From the NCBI GenBank assembly GCA_005281725.1, contig SSBO01000012.1:14731501-14795500 (forward strand): DNA of 64,000 bases, written 5' to 3'. Below are positions 1 through 12,800 of the stretch, piece after piece. The DNA is from Wuchereria bancrofti. Its lineage: Eukaryota > Nematoda > Chromadorea > Rhabditida > Onchocercidae. Made by a program: the position numbers and the translations under genes. The stretch's first letter is position 1. Each line of letters starts with the position of its first letter. The notes below the pieces were generated by a model. It saw only the letters and a list, made by a program, of their open reading frames with translations. It was not told the DNA's origin and did not search any database.

Positions 1-94
1 TAACTTTGGGACAGTGGAATTTCTAATGGTTAACGGTTAAAATATGGATTTGTTATTTACTGATCGGTTTCAGTGAAAAATTAATAAATTTCAG

Positions 95-3000
95 GTTTTA
101 AAACGACGCCGTTCAGGATGTGAAAGTGCTGATCTCAGAGGAAGCGTCGTATCACCGTACATTTCACCCTTACATGATGGATCATCTGTCTTAATTATAC
201 CACCACCAGTTCCACTAGCTCACAGCTCGTATACCAGTATTCCTCTTCAGAGGACATTACGTGAAATCGAAAGATTAGAGCGAATTCCAGGTGCCCAAAA
301 AATTGATTTGTTTAAGGTATGGTACTTATCTTAGAAGCATGAAAGGCTTTGATATGATTTGTGATGCTACATTATATTTCGTATTTTCTTTTTCTTATCT
401 TCGATGTGAGAGACAAAATTAAGACTATTGAACTAATGGAAATCCATATAAGACCATAAATTTAATAAGTCATTGCGCCATCATATATATATATATATAT
501 AACATAATGTAAAGGAATTGAAGAACATTAATTCTTTATCAGCAGTTTCCGAGTGTTTTTGTCTTATTTTGAATGTTTTTTTAGAGTTCAAAGGGACTTG
601 GTTTCAGTGTAGCTGGTGGAGTAGGTAATGAACATGTGGCTGGTGATGCTGGCATTTATGTAACGAAGATTATTGATGACGGAGCAGCATATCATGACGG
701 CCGTTTGCGAGTTGGCGACAAAATTTTAGCAGTAAAAATTTTTGTACAACCGTTTTCGGAAAGAGTTTGTAGTGTTTACAGTCAATTCCGGAAGCGTTTA
801 TAAGCGAGTTCTTTTAAATTTTCCATACTGTATTTGAGAGATTTCTGATTCCTCATATTATTAACTTAGTGGTTTAATATTTCTTTATGTGAATGCTTCT
901 CTTTGAGGTTGTAGAATTTAATAAATAGCAGATCGATATGTAATGGAAATACTTGTTATACTCAGCTGAATTTTTAGTATGATCTGAGAGTAAAACATTT
1001 CTTTGCTTCTTATATTACATGTCAATACCTAGGGCAGACTTCCTATTTATAAATGAGATATCTCCATTGTCTCTAAAACTACTTTTAAGGTTGATAATGT
1101 AATTCTGGGAAATGTTACGCATGAATTTGCTGTGAATACATTGAAACAGACGGCTTCTAAAGTAACTCTGGTTTATTTAAAAAATCCTCATCCAGAATTG
1201 TTGCCGAATTTTGACGATAGTGGTAATCGCTCAATGGATGCTCCACCTATTCCCGCTCGTTCCGGTAAGTTTCATCAATATAACATTTCAGTTAGTATAT
1301 CTTCTGGTTATCTGTTGTCGAATAGATAGATTGACAATAATGATAAAAATTGCTATTGAAATATTTTTCCAATATATTCATTTCATATGTTGAATACTCA
1401 TCTACTGTGTAAATACCTGTGTAAGATTGATTACTTTTTCTTGGGAATATAAATATATCGCTGGAAGCATTAGAAAACCAAAAATGTTCCAAGCCATTGA
1501 TAATCTATGAGTTTTATGCATTAATTAGACTGCTGTTGATATCTTCGGGTTTTTTTTCTCTTGTTTATTTCTAATTGATAGTACAAAAACTAAATTTGAT
1601 ATAAAAATGTTTTATTCTTTTAGCTGCTTCGCTGCATCACGATTCATTTGATACGCAACAGTCATTCCATACAATAGCACAACAAGATTTACCGTTAGGT
1701 CCACGTATCGTTCACCTTAATCGTGGGATGCAAGGATTAGGTTTTAACATTGTTGGTGGAGAAGATGGAGAACCGATTTATATAAGCTACGTTTCGCCTG
1801 GTGGTGTAGCTGATCTTTCTGGAAACATAAGAAAGTTATGTCATTTTGGGTGGATTAGTTTATGTTTCATCATAAATATGTTGGATACTTCAGGTGCTTT
1901 TCATCTTGAGCGTGGTGAATTTCAGCATTCCCCGATCATAGCTTTGAATCGGTGTCTAAAAATTTCAGGGTGATGTTTTGTTGCAAGTAAATGGTGTCAA
2001 TCTGCGAAATGCAATCCATGTTGAAGCAGCTCGTGCATTAAAGGAAGCTATGAATCCTGTGTCCTTAACGTTACAGTATCGACCACAAGGTATCATCTTA
2101 AGCCTTCAACTTTTGCTAAATTACTTTCTCGATTCTGTATAATTTCTTCTGTGAATATTTTTCACAGAAGAAATTATACAGTGCTAAATCTAAAACATGA
2201 AATCTTATTTTCTGCTCAAAACGGGAACCATAAGTGATACCATTTTAAATCAATTTTTTTCGAACTTATCTTTCATTTGTAATGTCTTTAAATTAAATGA
2301 AAAAACTTGTTTTGCCCTCTGTTACTGTTATTATTACAGAATACGGACAATTTGAGGCTAAAATTGACCAACTTCGTCGAGATTTGATTAGTGGTGGAGC
2401 GATAACTTTTGGTGGACCATGTAAAGGGCTTTTTGTCAGGTATAGTAAGAATATGTCTTTAGTGTAGTTTTCGTTTTTCAGGATGTGAAATCGATTTACG
2501 ATTTTGTAAAATTTTTTCAGAGCCATGTTTGACTTTGATCCAACACGCGAAGCAGGTGTTCCACATCGTGCCTTACCTTTCTTTTATGGTGACATTTTAC
2601 ATGTTACCAATGTTGCGGATGATGAATGGTGGACAGCACGACTGGTTACGGAAAGCGGTGAAGAAGATATGGAAGGAATTATTCCATCCAAAAAAAGAGT
2701 TGAAAAGAAGGAACGACAACGGAGAAAACAGGTAAAGCTTAATTAGTCTTTACATGAAATTCGTTTACGCATATATTTATTGTAAAGTAGCTTATTTTCT
2801 TTGCATAATTGTTGGTTGTTTATGAAGATAATCAGAATTTAGGAGCTGATTTTTTTCTCATCTTTCATTGTGTTGTATAATCGATTTTAGGTTGTTATTG
2901 AATTATGTTTTTAATGCATCGGAATAGTTAGTTCTTTATTTCCATTCAGTTTCCTTATGGGCTTTATTTCCCAAAATTAACTTTAATATCAGAAATTATA

Positions 3001-5410
3001 TATGAAATTTTCTGTAGATATATTACACCTAAAATTCTTCAACGGTTTTTCAGGTGAATTTTAACGCTGGTAGTCAAAGTCTTCCTCGAGGTATGGATGG
3101 TCGTCGTGGTTCACGTTCACAGCTGTCATTCTCACGCAAATTTCCTTTCGTTAAAAGTACCGATAAACTTAACGAATTTACTGATAATGAACGTAAGTTC
3201 ATTACAATTTCTAGCTTAACTGATTTAATTTTTTTGACACTTTCAAATATGAGAACGCAAGTTTCTCTTGTTATTGCCATTTACTACGAAATATGACGTA
3301 GTGGATAAAGAAACATAAATACAAGATTAAGATAAGAGAAGAAAAAGCTTTAAATTTAGTTTTACATAACTGGCGATGATAAAAATTACTAAAGGTAATT
3401 CTTTTGTGCAGCCGTGCAAATTGTGTACATATACTATTTCCTTCTACATTTTCATGGGTAATCATGCTTCCAGAAAGTCCCGGAACTTATGAGTGTATTG
3501 TTCCATGATATAAAATAGGTAGGAAGGTTTCGGATTTGAATGATAGCTTTTGCTTTCATATTACTATAAGATTTCCTTAGATGGTACAACTCATACATCA
3601 TACACTACAAGCGATAGTGATTGCTGTAAGTTTTCATGGTCTGCTGTGTGTGCAGTGTTTGCTTTATTTGTCACATTATTAACAAGAGTTACTAACTAAG
3701 AGGAAAATGTGAAGAATTGAGAATCTAATATACATGAACTACTTAATACAATTACTTTGTCTTTTTGTGCTCTTTATTTGTGGAAGCAATTGTAATTATA
3801 ACTTTTTTTAAACCGAATTGTATATGTATAACATATGTTATACTGTCATATGTTATAATTAATATTTGGAAGATAACAGTGTTTGATTCACAAGCATTGA
3901 ACAAAGAATTATTTTGATATCAGAGTGTAAAGTTTGCTTTTTAAAACAGTTATTTCATTTTAATATTTTAGTTGGCGCAACTGAAGATGCGATAATGTCT
4001 TATGTCGCAATGGAACGTCAACAAAGTAACCATTACTCTTAGTTTTATTATTTACATTCTTTTTGTTTCACTAATGAATGTATATTGTAGCTAAAACTTT
4101 CGTTGTTTTGCTCTGGTAATTGAAAATTTTATTGTTGTAAAGCATATGTTTGTATTATATCTCTTCATATTATATCTTAGATATTTGTTTGTATTTAACT
4201 TATTCCAGTAAATTATCCGCGTCCGGTTATTATTCTTGGAGCAATGAAAGATCGCATCAATGATGAATTGGTACTCCGTGATCGAGATCGATTTAGCAGT
4301 TGCGTCCCACGTATGTTATTATTTTTCATGATGAATCGTTTCCATCAAAAGCAATTTATTTGCCTATTAGGTAGCTATTAAATCGTTTTAATTTTTAATT
4401 TTTAAAAACTGAAATATTGCAGATACTAGCCGACCTCCGAAACCGAACGAAATAGACGGTCGTGATTATTATTTTGTTTCAAAGGAACAAATGCAGGAAG
4501 ATGTTCGAAACAATCAGTTTATCGAAGCAGGACAATTTCAAGATAATCTTTATGGCACGAGCATTAATTCTGTTCGTGAAGTTGCAGAAATGGTATGCGA
4601 GCTTTGAAAGAATCTTCAAGTGACCATATGCTATACCATTTTGGTATTCGTGAAATGATTTTTAGTTCCTTGTGAGTGCAAAAGAAATGGCCAAGATTGG
4701 ACTTCTGATTAAAATTAGCATTGAATATCTAATTTGGTTATGTCATATTTCCATAGTTAGGAACTAACTTTATGGTATTTATTGCAGGGTCGACATTGCA
4801 TTCTCGATGTAAGTGGAAATGCTATCCGTAGATTACAATCTATTGCTAATATATACCCAATAGCAGTTTTCGTGAAACCGCAGACACCGCATCAAATTAT
4901 GTAAGTTTTACCTAACCTTAACACCTCAGCCAATCATTCAGCGACAATGTCATCCATTAAATTTGTTTTTGTTTTTTGTTTTATCCTCCGTTGGTGAAGC
5001 ACTATTGATTTATTTCTGAAATTTTTGAATTAAATAGTTTATGGAATGCTTAGAATTTCTTATAGGGAATGGGATCATTCGATAAATGAAGATGATGCTC
5101 ATACTATATATCAGCGTTGTCAGAGAACAGAACAAAACTTTGGAGATTTGTTTACTGGTAAATATTTTTATGTTATCTAAAATTCATTAGCTAATTATAA
5201 TTTTAGTTCCTTCCCTTCATATTTCTTTACATGCAATAACTTCAGTCTTCCTCTTCCTCTCTGATAGTACATCACTCTTACTATAAAAATATTATTTTAG
5301 CTGTTGTAAGTGGTCAAACATTCGAAGATCTCTTTCGTCTTGTCTTGAACGTCATCGCAAAGCAATCACGTTCACATGCTTGGGTACCATCACGAGCACA
5401 AATTTTTTAA
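95..5410 (+). CDS. dlg-1: dlg-1 copy 1, Discs-large MAGUK scaffold, 5'-partial and probably damaged
   Basis: Membrane-associated guanylate kinase scaffold that organises epithelial junctions through PDZ, SH3 and GUK domains. Exons read: 95-316, 585-731, 1090-1264, 1624-1835, 1969-2089, 2340-2439, 2521-2731, 3054-3192, 3581-3625, 3972-4025, 4209-4310, 4423-4592, 4788-4900, 5066-5157, 5301-5410. Each matches an exon of the complete copy at 9890-18202, with the same phase and, apart from a 3-base deletion in the first, the same length. The window opens inside the intron before the first listed exon, so L27 and most of PDZ1 lie to the left or are missing. PDZ2 carries GLGFSVAGG and PDZ3 carries [13 protein letters not shown]. 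The GUK-like domain has [11 protein letters not shown] in place of a functional P-loop, as in other DLGs. No internal stops were seen in exons. Two lesions against copy 2: the donor after 1835 reads AAG|TTATGT, so the GT is lost, and the donor after 731 is weakened to GTAAAA. Family identity is sure; whether it is expressed is doubtful. Confidence 0.87.
483..500. repeat. (TA)n microsatellite
   Basis: An uninterrupted TA run in a dlg-1 copy 1 intron. The same place in copy 2 (about 13206-13218) has a shorter TA run, so the tract differs in length between the copies. Confidence 0.85.
2137..2179. repeat. Perfect 19-bp inverted repeat (hairpin) in a dlg-1 copy 1 intron
   Basis: Two perfectly complementary 19-base arms (2137-2155 and 2161-2179) flank a 5-base loop. 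Copy 2 has the left arm almost unchanged (near 14914-14936), but its right side is unrelated sequence (GGTACG and following), and both copies rejoin at CAGTGCTAAATC. The right arm therefore looks like a templated inverse copy of the left arm. Confidence 0.9.
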
Positions 5411-8400
5411 ACCTCATTTTGCTTGGTCATTTTATGATTCAAAAGAGAAACTTTTGAAAAGCCTCTCTTTTGAAGTTTTTTTTCTGTTTAACAGAAAAAT
5501 TTATGTTAAACTATTAAATATATTAATTATATTAAAGTCCAATATTAAAGTATCAGTTCACTCGATGATTTAAAAGAATTTTTCGGATTTTTTTCAAACC
5601 AATTCAATACAGTTTATTTTATTNTGAGGAGACAAAGGTGAGGGGAAAAGAGGTGACGATCTAATCTGACCCGTTTGTCAAACTATCAACCCTTCTCGAC
5701 CCCATCACCTCAATCGCTTCTCTTGCTACCTTTCCCTAATTCCTGTTATAGATTTGATTACAAGTGACCTTGCATTGTCCATTGCCTCAGATGTCCTGTC
5801 TTCATTCCCTCCCTCCAATCTCCCCTTATTTGCGCTCAATCTTTACCCCTCTCAATTCCACTTTATCGTTTTTCGATTATTTCATCTTGGAGAAAACGTT
5901 TTTTCCTATCTTTGGTTGGATTCACTTTATTCCACTTTTAAAGCAAAAGCTAACAACGTGAGACTTATTGTAACTGGACATGATCGGATCTTAAATGTTA
6001 GTGAAAGATATGTAAGCCAAGTAAAGCATAATATATCATATGTTTTTAAAACTGTTCTTTCTATTTTTGACAGTAGGAACTGAAGAAATTTCATCTGCCC
6101 TTAATTAATTCTACTAAGTATAAGCATAGCATACAATACAAAATTTAAAAAAAATTAAAAAGAAACGAATAAACAAAATTATATTATACTGCTATTCACT
6201 GACGTTTTACGTGACATATAACGTTATGGAACTGGATGATTTTGTTTCATGCAATTTACTGACTTATTGTTATTATCTGAACAATGAATTTTTTCGAATG
6301 TTAAAATAGAATTGAAAAGTTATTGAAAGCTAATGCGTGTAAAATTCATAATTGTTTTTAGCACCTAATTCGGTTACAATTCGTAAATGAAATTGCTGCA
6401 TGATTTATCCGTAAATGAAACTTTAAATATGTTAAATTGCTCCCATTTGTCGGTCTTGAAATTACTTAAAAACATTACGGAGAGGTATGTTTTTCAAAGT
6501 CAAAGTCTAACGAAAGCTTGGATTGTTCACTTATATAAGAAAAATGGTTTAGATATTAAATTTCATCTGCTCCTAATTAATTGTATTAAGTATAAGCATA
6601 GCATAACACAATTAAAAAAAACAAATTTAATAAAGATATTAAATTATGCAAAAATTCAAATTATTGAAAATAATCGTTTTAAAACCTTTCAAGCTATTTA
6701 AAGTTTTGATTTGAAAGAATTTTTCGGATTTTTTTCTGACTAATTCAATATAGTTTATTTCATTTCATTTAAATCCATCTCATTGTGTCTCGAATGGAGC
6801 TTTTTTGCTTATTTATAATTCAGTTCAGTTTAATTCATTCTATTCTTTCATTTCAAAATCGATTGTTAATTCTATAAATATTCAAACGATCATTTCATCA
6901 CAAAATCTTTGTAAACCGATTACGCGTACAATGCATTTACATACATACCAGCAAATCTTAATGAAAACCTCCCATTAAATATGAAATATAAACATGACAT
7001 GACAAACATACATACATACACACGCACACATACATATATACAGGCATACACACATACACAAACTGGTATATGCAGGCAAATTTTGTCTGTCACTCTGTGT
7101 TCATATGTGTGTGTGTGTGTATGTGAGTCAGTGTATGTAAACAAGCCTGTCTGACTGAAATTGTGTCCGTTTGTATATTCTTCGGTGACTCATTTAACTA
7201 TATATATATACATTCCAGTTGGTTAGTAAAATTCTTTCATACGAAATGGACAATAATATTTATTATTCCATTTCCAATATTAAACGCTATCACTCATTTC
7301 CTGTTTTCATTTAATGCTAACCAATCCTCTATAATGAAATCATCGGACTGAACAAGAGATTATTTTAATTATCACTTCTTTGCTAATCTAATCATTTGAT
7401 ACGTTTATCAATTCTTCTTAAATAATTATCGCTTATAAGCACAAAATTGATTAATCACTTCTTATTACATTTATTTCTCATACATTCAATATACAGTACT
7501 TCTCCCATCTTTTTTTCTTTAATATGATTTATCCTTTTCTTTAAAAGAAAGAAAAAGAGAGAAAGAGAAAGGGAGAAGAAGAAAGGAATATTTTCTATAA
7601 AATTTGAAACGCTTAATCATCTGGCTATCATTCTGGGTATCAGTAATTATTAATCTGTCATTCTCTCGTTTCTTTCTATATTTATTAGCTATTGTCGTTA
7701 GGATATTACAATCACTGACAAACAATGTCAATACCTTCTTGTAGAATTTTTCTTAATAAAAAACCCTTTAAAAAGTAAGTTAATACGTAATATTTAATGC
7801 TCTGTTTACTCAATCAGTTTATTACGGTCAGTACGGAAGGGTAAAGAAGAAATAAATTAAAAACCAAATCAAGGAATCTAATCATATCAGCAATAATAAG
7901 CAAAATTTTCATTTCATATATGATAATATTACATTTATTTTCGTATTATCTTTTTAATGACGGTTAGGGCACTAATTAATTATGTGATTAATTAAATGGA
8001 TGTTTTTATATTTTCGTCAAATCTCATACTTTTAAGACAATGCAAAGGTCGAAAAGTTGTTACCAAGCATTACCTTTCTCTTTCTCGCTCTCTGCCTTTG
8101 CTCTCTTCCCATATTTACTGAAATTTCAGTTGCTTCAAATCAGAATGCTGCAATTTATCTATACCACCTGCTGTGTTCGCAACAATTCCTTTATTAGAAT
8201 TGATGATCGTCGTTACCTTGTTTACTATCTTTGGCTCATATCCATTTTATCGATATATTTATCTGTTTCGTTTACTTATTTTATCATAAGTATGTTAGCA
8301 TTAATTTATTCCGTTGATATCTAATCAATCAATTAATTTCTCCTGTGCTGAATCATCGGTTACTCATTCAGTACATCAATTAAAATACCATTTATTTGAG

Positions 8401-9889
8401 CATTGTGAAATGTTCAAACAGATTTGATACGGTATTTCCATACAGTATGGTTTTTAACCTTAGTATGTTGTTTGGGAAGGTTTAAGTAAGCATGCGTATG
8501 GTCATTAAAAATCGAGAAGTTCAATCATTAAGAACTAAAAGTTCAGTGAAGAAATTAAAAATGACAAATTGGAAATCAGCAAGAAGCCAATACCACTAAA
8601 TGTTGGCGCACCAGTCAACTTGTCAACTTCCATTGCGCCACGTTTGCTTTGAATAACCTAACGAGGGGATTAAATTTTATTTGCAATGAAATGATAATTA
8701 GTAATTGGAATCATCGAACTTCTCTTTTTTCTTACAATTTCGAATATTTGTGAACCGAATTAGATATTTTACCACTGTAAAGATAATATTTTATTAGAAA
8801 TAGTAATTGTAGTAATTAAGAGTGAAATAGTTTGGATAAATGAGAGAAGACATTAAGGATTGATAAGAATAGCAGGCTTGTGCACAAATCGCTAATATGT
8901 GGAATATTTTCAAACTTTTTAGGGATTTTATGGATTGTTTTCGAATTCTCGTCTCATTTCGTAACCATTTTGTGGTTTTTATGTAAATGTTTTAAATTAA
9001 AAACAACACTCTCTCTCTCTGTTCTTCTATTAAAATTCTTTCATGCCAATTAACCTTTTATCGTTTTATTCATTTTTTGTTGATGTTGTTGCTACTGCTA
9101 CTGCCACAACTACTCCTATATTGCTTAAATTAAATTATCTTAAATTACGCAATAAACGTGTAAAGTGTTTACGTTATACTTACGTTAGCTTTGTTTGTCA
9201 TTTACATTTATTGATAGGATGATTCAACTAGTCCAAAGTAGCATTTCGAACGAAATACGTATCGCATCCATTAATTACAACTTAAATCAAACAAACTAAG
9301 TATGAATTATTAGTTCTAATTAGATAACCAGGTAATCAAACATGATGCATCAGTTAACTATATGATTGTGATGTGTAAGCTTGAATTAAAAGCTAAAGAT
9401 GAGGTATAACTGGAAGTAATCAAATAATAAGTGTCGAAATAAATAATTGAATTGATGCCAAATGAGTGGAAATATGACTAACTTCATTGAAAGAAGGAAA
9501 GAATGATTATTAAAATTGATATTTCATTTTTTTTTTGTTTGAAATTTTAATTTAATCATTTCTTCTCTCCATTTTTAAATTGATAATATTTTGTGCTATA
9601 GATAATCATTCTACAACTTGTCTTTTGCTGTGTCACTACGTGATATAGTAGTTAAGTCCTTTTTTGGTTTTGTTGTTTCATTTTTTTTTAAATTTATAAC
9701 TGTAGTGATTAGTTACTTTTAGACTTTGGATGAAGAGTTCTGTGAAACTTAGTCGTCATAATGTTATTATGTTTATATTTGAGAACGACGAGAATTGTTT
9801 CTTTTTTCTTTTATTTGCCAGAATTTGGTTCAATTTTAGTTACTGGTTAATCGTTCGAAGGTGGCGTTTAAACGTTCACTGGCAAGGAT
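5411..9889. other. Intergenic segment between dlg-1 copies, with direct repeats and microsatellites
   Basis: No convincing gene. Identity with copy 3 continues past the copy 1 stop codon to about 5565 and then breaks abruptly. The next 57 bases (5567-5623) are a diverged copy of 6709-6766, and 6085-6139 resembles 6558-6609, so short segments have been duplicated here. A single N lies at 5624. A CA/TA-rich tract covers roughly 7005-7075 and a GT run lies near 7105-7122. Pyrimidine runs occur at 7500-7580 and 9010-9020. Open frames in this stretch (for example 5754-6083 and 6387-6701) have no domain, splice signal or coding-like composition. Confidence 0.6.
9829..9839 (+). promoter_or_regulatory. 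Probable trans-splice (spliced-leader) acceptor of dlg-1
   Basis: A TTCAATTTTAG acceptor lies 51 bases before the chosen start codon of dlg-1 copy 2, with no in-frame coding exon upstream. In nematodes this arrangement suits spliced-leader addition; it could equally be an ordinary acceptor for a 5' UTR exon. Confidence 0.4.
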
Positions 9890-12800
9890 ATGCCAGTTCA
9901 CAGAGCAGGAGGTTTGTTTTAATTGGTATGCATATTTGTTTTTCCATTTGATACTATCTTAAATAGTAGGATTTATTGAATGAAATGAATTATTTGTAAT
10001 GTCCTTATTGAGAGTGGGACAAAATTTCAGAGGCGCATCGCGCATTAGAACAACTTGAAGAGTATCATGCCTCATTGGTAAGTGCTAGTTCGGCAGAATT
10101 AAGACGGCAAATTGAAAAGCTTATCAACAATTTCAAGGGAGCTCTTTTTCAGTCATTAATAGGTACCATTCTTCTGTTGTAATTATTTTATTTCGAAATA
10201 TTTTTTTTAGAAGGTTCCGAAAATACTAATTTTTTCCAAAAAATTCATTTATCGAAATTGTTACAATTTGCCGCTTCATCTATTTCCATTTTATTTATAC
10301 TTAATGAAAATTTTACATATTAATTTGTGTATCTTTTACTACTTGTTAAATATAAGCCTTAGTATTTATTCAATGATAAAAATTAGTTTTGATTCAAGCC
10401 TTTGATGTTTTATATTGAGGAAGATATGAAGGAATTATAAAAGTTTAACAAAAAAGTCCGCAAGGGTGGATACTATATCAAAGCGTCTTCTTTTTATAGT
10501 TATAATAACTCTGTCCGAGGCGCAAAATGTTACATAAAAGGTATTCCCTTGGTGATTATTTAGTCAAGTCGTTTCATAAATTCATGTCACAGGATTCCAG
10601 CTTATGGTTCCTGGGAACACTTATTTTTTTGTTTTGAAAGTGATGGTAAGTTATGTATAATATTTTGTAGATATCCAAGAATTGTATGAAGATACGCTGC
10701 TGAATGAACGAAAAAGTCTCGAGCAAAAGGCATATGAAACACGGAAAATTGCTCAGCGTTGGGAAACAAATCCACCATTTGGACGTATAAATGCACCGCT
10801 TGCTTCACTGGTAAATTCCTCTTTTTTGGATTGATTGTTATTTAGACGGTAGTTGATATGTGATTACTTGAACTAATATAAACATTAGTAACCGACATCA
10901 CGAATTACGGATTATAAATACAAATTTTCACAAATATTTCAGGATTCCAGCCTTCATTATGGTGACCAAACTATTCCGTACACGTACACAAATGGTGCTG
11001 AATATAATGTTCAATCATATTCATTACGTGAACAGAGGAAACAGTTTGTAAGCTTTCTGTTCTCTACTCTTATCAGCTTTATATCTCCTGACTTCGTGAG
11101 CTAAGATTTATCCAGAGAATATTTAATACTGGTTAGATTAAATACTAACCATTTCTAGATGCAGTTTGCTACTTGCAGTTGATTCATTTCACTAATACTA
11201 TCGTCGGGAAATATGTTAAACTATGTTAATAACTACTGAATACATGTTGAATAATTAAGTCGAACATTGAAGATTAAAAGGGAAAAAATCAACATTACGA
11301 GTACTTTGAAAATATAAGGATTACAATTTTCTTCCAGACTTCGGGAGATGGTTGGCGATCTACAGAAAGAATTACTCAAATGACTCCTACAGGCCAAATG
11401 GTCACAACTACTGTAAGATTTAAGATTAATCATAACTGCTTTAAAATTCAGATTTCTTTTTTTTTATCATCCAAATTCACTGTCCAAATTATGGATATTT
11501 TCCCAGAATGATAATGATGAAGGACAGAGTCAATAACTTCAATTTTTTTCGTTTTTGCATCTTTTATTTTTCAAACTAGACATGCATTTTCGATGTTTTA
11601 TGTAATATGCGGTAGTTGGTGAAATTATCAGTGATATAAATCGGTATTAAAAACATCCACTCTTGTTCTGCCCAATAAAGATGACAAACTGATCTTAAGT
11701 GAATAGAAGAGAATAGTGGAGATAAAATGTGGACAAATGTAGTAGAATGAGTGCTGTTAATACCGATTTATATCGCTGATAATTTCAGAACTGTTACATA
11801 TTACACCATGTTTCTTAGCTCGGTGTGAAGGCAGGCATAGTAGGGAAGGTAAATGAAATAGTTCATGAAGCAATAATTCGTTCTTTAATCGAATAAGATT
11901 TTATCTAGATTAAAGGGTCTTTCGATATTGCTATGATATCCATTGCAGCTGTTGAGTTCTGGCACATTTTTCGGAAAGAAGCGTAATAAGTGAACAATTT
12001 CAGAAATGATAGATAAAAAATTTACTGCACATTTAATCTTCAAAAGAAGAGGGCTGGTATTGTAACTGACCAATTCCTGAACATTTCTACAACCACATTA
12101 ATGATTTACGCATAAAAATTTGAAAATTTTTCGAGGCTTGGGAACCTGATTAATGTAATTCCTGATAGTAGTCTTGTGTGGATTCACACTTGATTATAAT
12201 TCAGAACCATGTTATTTAGCCGAACGTTTGCTTAAATTTAGATTAGCTATGTATTTTTTCCAGACAAGCGGCTTAATCGATAATGATGGCATAGAGTGGG
12301 AAATTGAGGAAGTTGTTCTGGAGAAGGGTCATACCGGACTTGGTTTTAGTATTGCGGGTGGCCTTGATCAACCGTACATCGATGGAGATCCTTCAATTTA
12401 CGTTACAAACATTATACCTGGTGGAGCTGCAGCTGCTGATGGACGAATGAAGTAAGCTGTATCCTAACAATTTTGTTTAAAACAACTACATCAAAGCTGT
12501 CAAACTTCATTTTTTGAGTCAGTTTTGAACATGTAGAAAAAAGTATATTTGTAATTAGCCCTTTCCTAATAAACTAACGTGTATTTTTGAAGGATTCAAG
12601 ACATTATCATGAAAGTAAACACCACCGACTGTACACAGGTACCACATGAGACGACAGTGAATGCTTTGAAAAATGCAGGAAATGTTGTGCGATTGGTTAG
12701 CGTTTATCATTTTAACTTTGGAACAGTGAAATTTCTAATGATTAACGGTCAAAATATAGATTTGTTTATTGGTCACTTTTAATGAAAAATTAATAAATTT

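Noticed and set aside
5754..6083. 109-codon open frame on the plus strand
   Set aside because: No start context, domain or splice signal; lies in the rearranged non-coding block after copy 1.
6920..7144. Minus-strand open frame rich in His and Thr
   Set aside because: It is a translation of the CA/TA microsatellite.
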